Positions 16,331 to 23,988 of a DNA stretch of 64,000 bases are shown piece after piece; position 1 is the stretch's first letter, and every line of letters starts with the position of its first letter. The DNA is from Rhizobium sp. CB3090 (GTDB taxonomy: Bacteria > Pseudomonadota > Alphaproteobacteria > Rhizobiales > Rhizobiaceae): NCBI RefSeq assembly GCF_029714285.1, contig NZ_CP121662.1:2046001-2110000 (forward strand), in the 5' to 3' direction. Below the pieces are notes generated by a model that searched no databases, had not been told where the DNA came from, and worked only from the letters and a program-made list of their open reading frames with translations. A program made the translations under genes and the position numbers.

Positions 16331-16801
16331 CTACACATCCTTCCATTTCGAAAATGTCGCCGCCTGCCCCCGCCGATTTCCCTCTCGGTCGATGAGCTGC
16401 CAGACAATGCCGTCTTCCATCCAGAAGCGCCGTCCCGACTTTGTGATCCGCAATCCGCGATAACCCGAGATAAAGCCGTCCCGCGTCACCGCATCTAACA
16501 ATTGCTGACGTTCGGCCCGATTGGGCAGCTCTGCTGAAAGACGGGACGGTAAAGTGACGAATTCGTCCCAAGCGTATTCGAAACAAGCCTGGGCAGCTTT
16601 ATTGGCATAGATGAAGCGCGGATCGGCGTCGGTATTATGCGCTACGACCACGAAAGGAGCGTCATTGTAAAGCCAACTCGGCCCCAGCCCCTCGCCGATA
16701 AGAGGCGTCCCAACGATATGCGCATAACTTCCAGTGAGCAGATCGAAGAACTCAGGGTCGACCCACAAATCGGAAGCATTGTGTTCAGGACTAATGGCCA
16801 T
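16331..16801 (-). CDS. MEKHLA (PAS-like) domain protein
   Basis: A 156-residue protein that is almost entirely one MEKHLA/PAS-like domain: LLTGSYAHIVGTPLIGEG near the start, APFVVVAHNTDADPRFIYANKAAQACFEYAWDEFVTLPSRLSAE in the centre and ITKSGRRFWMEDGIVWQLIDREG at the end. PAS-like folds sense ligands, redox state or light. No output domain (HTH, kinase, GGDEF) is attached, so it may act with another protein. An ATG 21 bases upstream (16822) lies in a hairpin, and the ATG at 16801 has an AGGAAAG ribosome site. Confidence 0.7.
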   Translation of the reverse strand: MAISPEHNASDLWVDPEFFDLLTGSYAHIVGTPLIGEGLGPSWLYNDAPFVVVAHNTDADPRFIYANKAAQACFEYAWDEFVTLPSRLSAELPNRAERQQLLDAVTRDGFISGYRGLRITKSGRRFWMEDGIVWQLIDREGNRRGQAATFSKWKDV

Positions 16802-16818
16802 GGAATCTTTCCTGTTGA

Positions 16819-16850
16819 GCACATCCGGCCTTTCTTTAGGCCGGATGTGC
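16819..16850. promoter_or_regulatory. Perfect 13-bp stem-loop in MEKHLA leader
   Basis: gcacatccggcct (16819-16831) and its exact complement (16838-16850) enclose a six-base loop. It lies 18 bases upstream of the MEKHLA start. There is no T-tract, so it may be a translational or mRNA-stability element, or a protein-binding site, rather than a terminator. Confidence 0.5.
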
Positions 16851-17004
16851 CGGAAACCAAACAGGAAATCTCGCTATGAATTGGTCAGGCGTATAAGTTC
16901 AAAAGACGGTGAGCCCAAGAGGCAAACCATACCAGCGAAAATCAGTGATTTAGACGTAAGCGAGACCGGAAAACCGTCCGCAGATAATCTCGATCGCCGC
17001 TTGC

Positions 17005-17415
17005 CTATTGATAGTCGTCGTCTCGCGACGAGGACCGCCGCCCTTCAAGCCTGTCCAGAATTTGGTTTAGCTCGTCCGCACATGCCTTCATTGGTTCGTC
17101 CTCGGCACATTTGATGTCTATCTTGACATCACCGTTCTCGATGCGAAAACGAGCGGCCTTGGACATCATCGGACGATGACCCATGAAGCCCCGATGCCAA
17201 TCACCCTTCATCATTGCGTCGTCATCGGGCCGGTGCTGCCCCATTGCCGGTGGTTGCGGCGAGTTTGCTGGTGGTGCGGTTTCGGTCTGAGCTGGCGGCT
17301 GGGCCGGCGGCTGCGCCGGCTGTGTCGGCGTCGCAGTATCCGGAGCTTGCTGAGCGAAAGCGGCGCCAGCCGAAAGCGATAGCGTCAGGGCAGCGATAGA
17401 CAGGATCGTTTTCAT
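17005..17415 (-). CDS. Secreted Pro/Gln-rich acidic protein
   Basis: A 136-residue protein with a clear signal peptide (MKTILSIAALTLSLSAGAAFA|QQ). The mature part begins with a Pro/Gln/Thr-rich linker (about residues 22-55), followed by a His/Met-rich stretch (MKGDWHRGFMGHRPMM) that could bind metal, and a short domain with two Cys (CAEDEPMKACADEL) near the C-terminus. Many rhizobia have such periplasmic proteins. I do not know a function. The ribosome site AGGAGGACC lies before the ATG. Confidence 0.65.
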   Translation of the reverse strand: MKTILSIAALTLSLSAGAAFAQQAPDTATPTQPAQPPAQPPAQTETAPPANSPQPPAMGQHRPDDDAMMKGDWHRGFMGHRPMMSKAARFRIENGDVKIDIKCAEDEPMKACADELNQILDRLEGRRSSSRDDDYQ

Positions 17416-17528
17416 TCCTTGGTCCTCCTCTAGACTCTGTGAAGAACACGCGAACTGGAGGATGGTTGCTAGGATGTGCGAAAATTTGAGCTCACGTAGT
17501 TTGTGGCGATATCAACGAGTGATGAAGG

Positions 17529-17780
17529 ATGCGGAGCTCGGCCGACAACGCCGTTTCGCTTCCCTTATTCCCGCCCCCTCCATCTCACTTTGAACGCTGG
17601 GCCGAGATCCTCGATCAACGACCTTACCTTCAACCCGAACTTTTCGGACTGGATAGTGGGATGGCCGATCGGGTTGACCGATCCGATGCAGCCGGTAACG
17701 GGGTGGTCAGTCTGGCTGCGGCGTATGCGTGGCGAACTCTCAAAGATGCCCACTTTGAAAGGTCTTCAAACGGGCTTTGA
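17529..17780 (+). pseudogene. C-terminal fragment of a phage C5 cytosine methyltransferase
   Basis: An 83-codon remnant. The segment GMADRVDR..AAGNGVVSLAAAYAWRTL carries the motif X signature (GN-V) that closes C5 DNA methyltransferases, in the form I know from phage-type enzymes. All catalytic motifs (I, IV with PC, VI, VIII) are absent; a TGA precedes the fragment in frame (17523-17525), and no ribosome site is evident. Another frame over the same bases (17503-17790) is also open but is best read as a shadow. It lies on the same strand as the prophage early genes and probably marks the old right arm. Its end overlaps the opposite gene at 17740. Confidence 0.5.
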
Positions 17781-18657
17781 AGCGCCCTAAAAGACCCATC
17801 AGTGATCGGAAGGTCTTTCGAGTAATGGGCTGGCCCTCAAAGCTGCTGAGCCAGCTCGCGTAGTTGCTTTCGTCGGGCAACAGTTGCTGTTCCCGCAGAC
17901 TCGACCAATCAGCAGCCGGCAATTTCGGAAGCGCCCTTGTTAGCGGGCCACTATGCTTTTTTCGGAACGCCTTGCCATATTCGGCTAAGTCGGCAGCGAC
18001 GATCTGGGAGAAAAAAATACAGTCATTTGTGTGTGAGTCGATCGCCTCGACAGAGTCGGGATATCGCGAGTCGGTGCCTCGATCCGAGACTGGAGATCCC
18101 AAATACAAACTTACAAGCTCCTTGGCGGGCAGATTTCGAGCTTTGATATCGAGTATCAATTCCTCACGAAACGCGATGGCGCTATTTAGACTATCAACTG
18201 CATTCATCAAGGCGATGAAGGCGATTGGTCCGCGGCCCCGCATTGCAATTTTCTCGAAGACTAGCTTTTCTAGAAGTTCGATGGGCGCTCTTGGCCGAGG
18301 AATTGTCCGAAAATCAAACGTCAACTCTAAGGGACGACGCAGGGGACCTCGCAAATTCTTATTTTTCTCGTCAATCAACCGCCGCTGCTCTCGCGCATCT
18401 TCGACGGACTTGGAGAGCGGGCGGACGTGCTGCGCTTTTAGACTGGCATAGGTGTTACATATCGAGAAGCACAGACCCAAAGCTGCGCTTATATTGTTCA
18501 GTTCAGCCACGACCGACTGTCTTCGCTGCCCCCTGCTGATTATCGCTTGAGCGCCCCATGCACCAAAAAAGGCGCCAAAGGCGCCGGTGCTTAGATTGTT
18601 GAAAGCGGGAGACTGGATAGAATCGGCTATCCAATTCATTGCTTCGTGTAGTTCCAT
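17740..18657 (-). CDS. Unknown membrane-associated protein
   Basis: A 305-residue protein. Residues about 22-42 form a weak hydrophobic Gly/Ala-rich helix (LSTGAFGAFFGAWGAQAI), then a second hydrophobic part near 52-70 (LNNISAALGLCFSICNTYASL). The remainder is polar and helical, with no motif I recognise. Codon choice is less GC-biased than in the neighbours, which hints at foreign origin. It lies alone between the methyltransferase fragment and the tRNA gene. A role in phage defence or effector biology would be pure guess. Confidence 0.55.
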   Translation of the reverse strand: MELHEAMNWIADSIQSPAFNNLSTGAFGAFFGAWGAQAIISRGQRRQSVVAELNNISAALGLCFSICNTYASLKAQHVRPLSKSVEDAREQRRLIDEKNKNLRGPLRRPLELTFDFRTIPRPRAPIELLEKLVFEKIAMRGRGPIAFIALMNAVDSLNSAIAFREELILDIKARNLPAKELVSLYLGSPVSDRGTDSRYPDSVEAIDSHTNDCIFFSQIVAADLAEYGKAFRKKHSGPLTRALPKLPAADWSSLREQQLLPDESNYASWLSSFEGQPITRKTFRSLMGLLGRFKARLKTFQSGHL

Positions 18658-19008
18658 GCAATCACCTCTCGGACACCCTAAACCAGAGCTCGACTCAGTC
18701 GGAGATACCTACACGCAATAATCACGAGAGATCGGACCGATAGGCAAGGATGAAAATGGAAACTGGCAACTACGGGAGCTTGCAAAATGGCGCCACCGGC
18801 CATGGCCTTTGAAAACTCAAATTTTGCAAAAGCCGCTGACAAAATGGCAAAAAAGCGATCGGCTACAGCCAGCCTACAACGCCACAGTACAGAAAATGGC
18901 TTTTCCGATTTCTCGTGTCAAAATTCCGGAAAGTCGCGTCCGGCTACACTGATATAGTTTAGGGGCTCAGAAGAGCACCATCGGCGGCTGCAGCCAGCAA
19001 GGATAAAT
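18658..19008. other. Intergenic stretch without a gene
   Basis: No coding frame, tRNA or strong hairpin is seen. The stretch is rich in short A-runs (tttgcaaaag, aaaatggcaaaaaag). It separates the unknown gene from the tRNA and may contain the old integration border of the accessory region, but I find no direct repeat of the tRNA end. Confidence 0.4.
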
Positions 19009-19084
19009 TGGTGGGCCCGGAGGGACTCGAACCCCCAACCAAGCGGTTATGAGCCGCCGGCTCTAACCATTGAGCTACAGGCCC
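19009..19084 (-). tRNA. tRNA with anticodon CAU (probably Ile2)
   Basis: A 76-base tRNA with encoded CCA. The acceptor stem GGGCCTG pairs with CGGGCCC (one G-U). D arm, anticodon stem GGCGG/CCGCT with loop CTCATAA, and T arm GGGGG-TTCGAGT-CCCTC are complete. The body (GGTTAGAGC, CTCATAACCGCTTGG) resembles bacterial tRNA-Ile2, in which C34 is changed to lysidine to read AUA. A methionine elongator tRNA is the alternative. It is transcribed toward the accessory region. Confidence 0.85.
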
Positions 19085-19247
19085 GGCACGATGAAAAATG
19101 ATCGTGCTGCAGCCCCGGAGCAATGGTTCCCCGGGAGCCGACTTGGCTCTAGCCCAATTCGTCTTTCCCCACAAGGGACTGCCGCAATACCTTCACAATC
19201 AATCCGCAAAAGCGAACCTCAAGGAAACACCAACCAAGGAATGAGCC

Positions 19248-19988
19248 ATGCCCATGACGAAAACCAGAGATTTTGTTTTTGCCGCTTTTCTCGGCACGAC
19301 TCTCCTCGTGCCCGCTACCCATAGTTTCGCAGAGGAAGCGAAACCGCGCGAGGCAACCATCACGGTCACCGGCGAGGGACATTCCGCAATCGCGCCGGAT
19401 ATGGCCGTTGTAACGCTCTCGGTCGTCAAACAGGCAAAAGCCGCGCAGGATGCGCTCGATCAGAACAACAAGGCGATGGGGGCGGTGCTGGCGACGCTGA
19501 AGGACAGAGGCATTGCCGAGCGCGATCTTCAAACATCGGGCTTCGCGATCCAGCCGCAATATGTCTATCAGAACGACAAGAACGGCCAGTCCCTACCGCC
19601 GACGCTGACCGGCTATCAGGTGACCAACGGGCTGACGGTGCGCGTGCGGGATCTCTCCAAGCTCGGCGCCCTCCTCGATCAGGCCGTCAATCTCGGCATC
19701 AACCAGGGCGGCGATATTCAGTTTACCAACGACAAGCCGGACGCTGCGCTGGAAGAGGCCCGCAAGAACGCCGTGGCCGATGCCGCAGCGAAAGCAAAAA
19801 CTTTGACCGATGCAGCGGGCGTCAAGCTCGGCCACGTCCTTTCGATCAGCGAGGGCGCCATCGTCATGCCGCCGCAGCCACTTATGCGTCAATCGATGGC
19901 GATGGCTGCTGAGAAGGCGGTGCCGGTGGCGAGCGGCGAAAACACCTATAACGCCTCGGTCAGCATCACCTACGCAATCCAGCAATAG
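19248..19988 (+). CDS. SIMPL-domain (DUF541, BP26/Omp28-type) periplasmic protein
   Basis: A 246-residue protein with a signal peptide (MPMTKTRDFVFAAFLGTTLLVPATHSFA) and a SIMPL domain: TITVTGEGHSAIAPDMAVVTLSV at the start of the mature part, LKDRGIAERDLQTSGFAIQPQY, TGYQVTNGLTVRVRDLSKLGALLDQAV, and ALEEARKNAVADAAAKAKTL near the end. Brucella BP26/Omp28 belongs to this family and forms ring-like periplasmic oligomers; the role is poorly known. The protein ends INTYNASVSITYAIQQ-like, as family members do. A strong hairpin follows the stop codon. Confidence 0.85.
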   Translation: MPMTKTRDFVFAAFLGTTLLVPATHSFAEEAKPREATITVTGEGHSAIAPDMAVVTLSVVKQAKAAQDALDQNNKAMGAVLATLKDRGIAERDLQTSGFAIQPQYVYQNDKNGQSLPPTLTGYQVTNGLTVRVRDLSKLGALLDQAVNLGINQGGDIQFTNDKPDAALEEARKNAVADAAAKAKTLTDAAGVKLGHVLSISEGAIVMPPQPLMRQSMAMAAEKAVPVASGENTYNASVSITYAIQQ

Positions 19989-19998
19989 CCAAAAACAA

Positions 19999-20043
19999 AA
20001 CCGCCCTTCGCTCAGGTCCGACAGGACCGAGCAAAGGGCGGTT
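19999..20043. terminator. Terminator hairpin after SIMPL gene
   Basis: The left arm aaccgcccttcgctcaggtcc and a right arm ggaccgagcaaagggcggtt pair with small mismatches around a four-base loop. It starts 10 bases after the SIMPL stop codon. Confidence 0.7.
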
Positions 20044-20099
20044 TCGCGGCCCCCGCCGATAAAGCGAAAGCGTCAAGCGGCGACCGCCGGGCGCAACTA

Positions 20100-20204
20100 A
20101 AGCATGTCGCGCAAAAGTGTGAGGCGGTTTTGCGATAACGACATGCGCAAAATCAACAGCCTAAAGCGCAACGAGCGAATCTGAAAGATCGCGACACGCT
20201 TTAG
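20100..20204. repeat. RIME-like rhizobial intergenic palindromic repeat, copy 1
   Basis: Nested inverted repeats: GCATGTCG (20102-20109) with CGACATGC (20139-20146), and inside it CGCAAAA with TTTTGCG. The bases AAAAGTGTGAGGCGGTTTT and ATGCGCAAA recur with small changes at 45951-46050. The form resembles the mosaic intergenic repeats (RIME) described in rhizobia. The name is from memory. Confidence 0.55.
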
Positions 20205-20220
20205 GCGTTTGCAGATGATA

Positions 20221-20559
20221 TCAGCGGCCTATCAACGGGCAGCCGCGAACATTGGCGAACATCATCGTGTCCGGACCACGGCGGCCGAAACCATCGACGA
20301 TGACGCGGCGCGGCGTCACGTCAACCACGCGAGCGCGGTGCAGGCCGTAGCTGCGGGCAACATCCATGGCTTCGCGCGGGTCACAGCCACGGCGCTCGTA
20401 GCGCGGCGGTGGGATATCGTAATCCGGCGGTGGCGGCCGGTGCCGGCCCGGGCCAATGTAAATGTCTACGCCTTGGGCGGAAGCATATCCCGTAGTCCCC
20501 GACAGCGCGGTAACGGTGATCGCGGCAGCGATCCCCAACTTTGCCAGCAATTGTTTCAT
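20221..20559 (-). CDS. Small secreted protein, paralogue of the next gene
   Basis: A 112-residue protein with a signal peptide (MKQLLAKLGIAAAITVTALSGTTGYASA), a short Pro-rich linker (GRHRPPPPDYDIPPPRYERR) and a 55-residue domain: CDPREAMDVARSYGLHRARVVDVTPRRVIVDGFGRRGPD and FANVRGCPLIGR. The domain is closely repeated in the gene at 20844-21149 (C..A...AR..GL.RA.....TPRRV.V.GFGR.GPD...FANV.GCPLI.R). Two cysteines could form a disulfide. Such short secreted domains are frequent in Rhizobiales. Function unknown to me. Confidence 0.65.
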   Translation of the reverse strand: MKQLLAKLGIAAAITVTALSGTTGYASAQGVDIYIGPGRHRPPPPDYDIPPPRYERRGCDPREAMDVARSYGLHRARVVDVTPRRVIVDGFGRRGPDTMMFANVRGCPLIGR

Positions 20560-20738
20560 TTATCCTCCATAGAGCAAATGGCTTTCCCTCATGTGCTTGC
20601 CGCCTCTCCTGAGGGAATATCTTGGGAGTAACGACACGATACTGAACAAGTTCAGAATCAACCGTTCATGCGCTATTCAGGTACAATGAAAGCAAAAGCG
20701 AGGCCAGTGGCAGGGTCGCCGCACAAGAGAATATAAAT

Positions 20739-20762
20739 GCCGCCCTCATTTATGAGGACGGC
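20739..20762 (-). terminator. Hairpin after the 20844 gene
   Basis: gccgccctcat (20739-20749) pairs with atgaggacggc (20752-20762) with one mismatch and a two-base loop. On the minus strand it lies 80 bases after the stop of the 20844-21149 gene, and the next bases are AT-rich (atttat). Confidence 0.5.
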
Positions 20763-20843
20763 TCTCCTGATCTTGGAAACACCACCGCGGCAGCGCGATC
20801 GTAGTCATAAACGGCGACGCCATCCGCCCGCGGCTGTCTGACA

Positions 20844-21149
20844 TCAGCGGCGAATGAGCGGACAACCCGGCACATTGGCGAAAACGATGCGGTCCGGGCC
20901 GTGGCGGCCAAAGCCTTCAACAACGACGCGGCGCGGCGTGATATTCTGGATTTGAGCGCGGCGCAGGCCCATGGCGCGAGCCTTCTGAACGGCTGCTATC
21001 GGTGAGCAGATGCGGCCGCGATGCGGGTCGTAACGCACCTGATGAATATGGCCCGGAAGATCGTTGGCCGAGGCGGCGGAAACGGTGGCGGAAACGGCGC
21101 CGAGTGTGATGAGGGCCGCAATGCCTGCCTTGGCGAAAATGCCGATCAT
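20844..21149 (-). CDS. Small secreted protein, paralogue of 20221 gene
   Basis: A 101-residue protein with signal peptide MIGIFAKAGIAALITLGAVSATVSAASA and the same C-terminal domain as its neighbour: CSPIAAVQKARAMGLRRAQIQNITPRRVVVEGFGRHGPD, then FANVPGCPLIRR. The upstream ATG at 21254 is open, but the start at 21149 begins the signal peptide. The two genes lie in tandem with 285 bases between them and separate terminators, so they look like a recent duplication with divergence of the linker. Function unknown. Confidence 0.65.
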   Translation of the reverse strand: MIGIFAKAGIAALITLGAVSATVSAASANDLPGHIHQVRYDPHRGRICSPIAAVQKARAMGLRRAQIQNITPRRVVVEGFGRHGPDRIVFANVPGCPLIRR

Positions 21150-21306
21150 GGGTGTTTCTCCTTCAAGTCCTTGCTGCGGATCGGTGCAATCCCGATGCCT
21201 CGGGATTGAAGCCACACTAGGCGAGCCAAGCTGAACCGAATGCGAACTACCCATTCAGATTGTATTCAGCACAATCAAAGACCGGCTTACGGGAACTTCC
21301 GCCGCG

Positions 21307-21744
21307 TCAGACGGAAAGATGCAGCACGATTTCGCGCCGGTGCGGTCGGTCGCGATGCTCGAAAAGATAGATGCCTTGCCATGTACCAAGTGCCAGACCG
21401 CCGCGAGTCACGGGGATACCGATCGACACCTGCGTCAACGCCGCCTTGATATGTGCCGGCATATCGTCCGGCCCCTCCGTCGTATGCACGATCCAGCGCA
21501 TCGAAGGGTCGGAAGAAGGTGGCACGAGCCGGCGGAAGAAGGCATTGAGATCCGTCTGCACGTCGGGATCGGCATTCTCCTGGATCAGCAGTGAACAGGA
21601 AGTATGACGGACGAAGACGGTCAACAGCCCGTCACTCGATGCTGAGCCTCCCGAACTAGCTGCACGGACGAATTCCGCTGCGTGGTCTGTGAACTCGTAA
21701 AGTCCCTGGCCATGGGTGGACAGAGTGATGACGGTCTGCGGCAT
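21307..21744 (-). CDS. YjbQ/UPF0047 family protein
   Basis: A 145-residue protein of the YjbQ family. Typical blocks are present: LSTHGQGLYEFTDHAAEFV near the N-terminus, LLTVFVRHTSCSLLIQENADPDVQ, WIVHTTEGPDDMPAHIKAAL with conserved His/Glu/Asp positions, and LGTWQGIYLFEHRDRPHRR. Members act as weak secondary thiamine-phosphate synthases in E. coli. The real biochemical role is unclear. The start at 21744 was chosen because the family begins with MPQTVITLSTHGQ-type sequence; a longer form from 21825 has no homology-like start. It lies in a minus-strand pair with the DUF1428 gene. Confidence 0.85.
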   Translation of the reverse strand: MPQTVITLSTHGQGLYEFTDHAAEFVRAASSGGSASSDGLLTVFVRHTSCSLLIQENADPDVQTDLNAFFRRLVPPSSDPSMRWIVHTTEGPDDMPAHIKAALTQVSIGIPVTRGGLALGTWQGIYLFEHRDRPHRREIVLHLSV

Positions 21745-21831
21745 GGCATCTCCGATAGTGATCGCGGCGATGCGCTTGAGGTCGGGCGCAGCGGCCGGAA
21801 AGTCAAGCCCGGCCGCCAGACCCAAAGGAGA

Positions 21832-22185
21832 TTAGAGCTGTAGAAAGATATCGAAGCCGCCGTAGATCATGCGCTTGCCATCGAAGGGCATATTCGCCAT
21901 CTCGTCCTTAAGCCGCGGATCGGCCATGACCTTTTCCATCACAGCGTCGCGATGCTGGCGAGACTCATAGGTGATCCAGGAAAAGATCACGACCTCGTCT
22001 TCCTTGGCCAAAACGGAACGGGGAAAGGATGTCAGCTCGCCATAGGGCACGTCGTCCCCGACAGACTCCACGTAGCTCAGCGCTCCGTATTCCTTCCAGA
22101 CATCGCCGGACTTGCGTGCCAATGTCTTGTAGATCTCGATCTTGTCTTTCGGAACGGCGATAACAAACCCATCCACATAAGGCAT
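21832..22185 (-). CDS. DUF1428 family protein
   Basis: A 117-residue protein. MPYVDGFVIAVPKDKIEIYKTLARKSGDVWKEYGAL, FPRSVLAKEDEVVIFSWITYESR, and MANMPFDGKRMIYGGFDIFLQL match the layout of the DUF1428 (dimeric alpha-beta barrel, ABM-like) family. An ATG at 22218 is possible, but the conserved N-terminus begins at MPYVDGF, so 22185 is the likely start. Function unknown. It ends seven bases before a TTG-region and precedes the YjbQ gene by 87 bases. Confidence 0.8.
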   Translation of the reverse strand: MPYVDGFVIAVPKDKIEIYKTLARKSGDVWKEYGALSYVESVGDDVPYGELTSFPRSVLAKEDEVVIFSWITYESRQHRDAVMEKVMADPRLKDEMANMPFDGKRMIYGGFDIFLQL

Positions 22186-22362
22186 GGCAATCTCCTCTGT
22201 TTTGTTTCCACCCCCCAAAGACGATTAACTATAGCGCGATCCGACACGTGATGCACTTTTCCATTCCAATTGCTGGATATTACTTGCCTTATGGATCCGT
22301 TGCGTCTGCTCTCCTTGCGGATAAGCTTGGCATTGCAGTTTCGTCAAAACGAGAGGAAGGTC

Positions 22363-22755
22363 ATGACGATCGAATTCAGGATCGATCCCTATCCTGACAA
22401 CAACGCACTGAACGCCTTGTGGGCGACGGCGTGGAACGAAGTCGCCGTGCGCGACTTCTCATCGATTCTGTCGAGAAGCCTCGCCCATATCGGCGCCTTC
22501 GACGGAGCGCACCTGATAGGCTTCGTCAACGTGGCCTCGGATGGTGGCATACACGCCTTTGTCCTCGACACCTGCGTCGCCCCGGAATTCCGTCGGCAGG
22601 GAATAGCGACCAGGCTCGTCGAAATAGCAACGAATGTTGCGCGTGAACGCGGCGCAGAATGGCTGCATGTCGATTTCGAACCGCATCTCACCGGCTTCTA
22701 TCAGAGCCTGGGCTTTGCAGCGACGGAGGCCGGCTTGATCAGGTTGCGCGGTTGA
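22363..22755 (+). CDS. GNAT family N-acetyltransferase
   Basis: A 130-residue single-domain GNAT. The acetyl-CoA site is TCVAPEFRRQGIATRLVEIATN (Q/R-x-x-G-x-A), the beta4 strand is FVLD, and the C-terminal region EWLHVDFEPHLTGFYQSLGF is the usual motif B with the beta5-alpha4 area. Substrate cannot be predicted. The ATG at 22363 follows a strong GAGAGGAAGG ribosome site; an upstream reading from 22270 has no signal. It converges with the LysR pseudogene, with 13 bases between stops. Confidence 0.8.
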   Translation: MTIEFRIDPYPDNNALNALWATAWNEVAVRDFSSILSRSLAHIGAFDGAHLIGFVNVASDGGIHAFVLDTCVAPEFRRQGIATRLVEIATNVARERGAEWLHVDFEPHLTGFYQSLGFAATEAGLIRLRG

Positions 22756-22768
22756 CGGCGACCGTCTC

Positions 22769-23695
22769 TCAAGCGATTGCGTTGACCTGCGATATCAACC
22801 ACGCACGAAACAATGCCGCTGAAGGGTTTTGCAGAGCATTCGGTGGGTAAAGCAGATTGTAGCTGACAGCTGACGGCTGAACCTCCACGAAACAGCGCAC
22901 CAACTGCCCCTCCGCAATGTCCTTCGCCACAAGAGAACTACGAACGAGCGCAAAGCCAAGGCTGTCTCGGCATGCTGCAAGCATATCGGCAAAGGATTCA
23001 AATAAAGGTCCGTTCTCGACCGCCTGGCCAATATTGAACTCGGCCATTTCGTCCCCAACGTCATGATCAAGCACTTGTTCGTACCAGCGCTGCCAATCGA
23101 GCACAGTATGCCGCATGCCGGTGTAACGCAGCAGGGGCGCGGCCTTTATGGCGTAGCGCTTCGGCAGCCGCTTGGACAATGTTGGCGAGCTGACGACAAA
23201 CTCCTCGTCCATCAGCAATTCTTCCATGACGAGACCGACTTCGGCTCGCCCGAGCCAGATCGCGAGATCAACACCGTTAGGCCCGAAATCGGGCCGCTGA
23301 TAGCCAACGATCATCTTCAGTTCGATGTCGGGATAGCGCTGACAGAAATCTTCCAATTGCGAAGCTAACCACTGACTGGAAAATTCCGGCGTTACCGACA
23401 GCGTCAGCGCGCGAACCGACACACTAGCCCGCGCCTGATACAGCGCTGTCTCCAATTGAGAGATCGTATCGACGATTGTCGGATGAAGACGCGCACCCAG
23501 CGGCGTCAATCTTGCGCCTGACCGTCCCCTATCGAAAAGTTTGCCGCCGATCCAGCCTTCAAGCTGCGAAAGCTGGTGGCTGACCGCGGTCTACGTCAAC
23601 CCCATCCGCTCGGCCGCACGGCCAAAACCGCCGGTTTCGACGATGGCGCAAAATGTCTGCAACACGGCCAACGGCGGAAGCGGTCTCTTTCCCAT
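22769..23695 (-). pseudogene. LysR-type regulator, internal amber stop (GcvA-like)
   Basis: A full-length LysR gene (308 codons) interrupted at codon 35 by TAG (23591-23593). The N-terminal HTH reads MGKRPLPPLAVLQTFCAIVETGGFG, then RMGLT, stop, TAVSHQLSQLEGWIGGKLF. The stop replaces the Gln expected in LTQTAVSHQ, one base change from CAG. The remaining 273 codons are intact, including the substrate-binding domain (LSVTPEFSSQWL, PDIELKMIVGY). The open part would start at 23509 but lacks the HTH, so the gene is probably inactive unless the amber is suppressed. It is divergent from a DUF1127 gene that it may once have regulated. Confidence 0.85.
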
Positions 23696-23791
23696 GAAAA
23701 TCCTTCATGCATGATCGATGGAGGCTTCATTATACATGGGAAATACTCGGGTGCATTCCTCTACGTCATAAGATCATGGAGCTTATGACGG

Positions 23792-23977
23792 ATGAGAAAC
23801 ATTCATGCATTCACTCTGATGCGCCGTACCCAAGGGTGGACCAGCCGGCTGCTCCGGGCATTTGCCTGTGTCCGAAAGCAGCGTGCCGAAAGGAAGGCTG
23901 GACGCGAAAGTATCTCCTCAGTCAATGCCCACCTTCGACGAGACATCGGGCTGGATAAGATTCCTGACGATCGATGA
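23792..23977 (+). CDS. DUF1127 family small basic protein
   Basis: A 61-residue basic protein (MRNIHAFTLMRRTQGWTSRL...) ending in the DUF1127-type core: basic helix RKQRAERKAG then HLRRDIGLD, the YjiS-like signature. DUF1127 proteins in alphaproteobacteria are short Arg-rich proteins tied to RNA metabolism, phosphate/carbon status and, in several species, controlled by LysR regulators such as VtlR. It is divergently placed from a disabled LysR gene and converges with the MFS gene (11 bases). The start is likely but not certain. Confidence 0.6.
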   Translation: MRNIHAFTLMRRTQGWTSRLLRAFACVRKQRAERKAGRESISSVNAHLRRDIGLDKIPDDR

Positions 23978-23988
23978 GCGAAGCCGCC

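Noticed and set aside
17503..17790. Open frame on the plus strand with GWPIGLTDP and VTGWSVWLRRMRGEL
   Set aside because: It covers the same bases as the methyltransferase remnant in another frame. The GN-V motif with the AAYAWRTL end fits a known domain, so the other frame is more likely a shadow.
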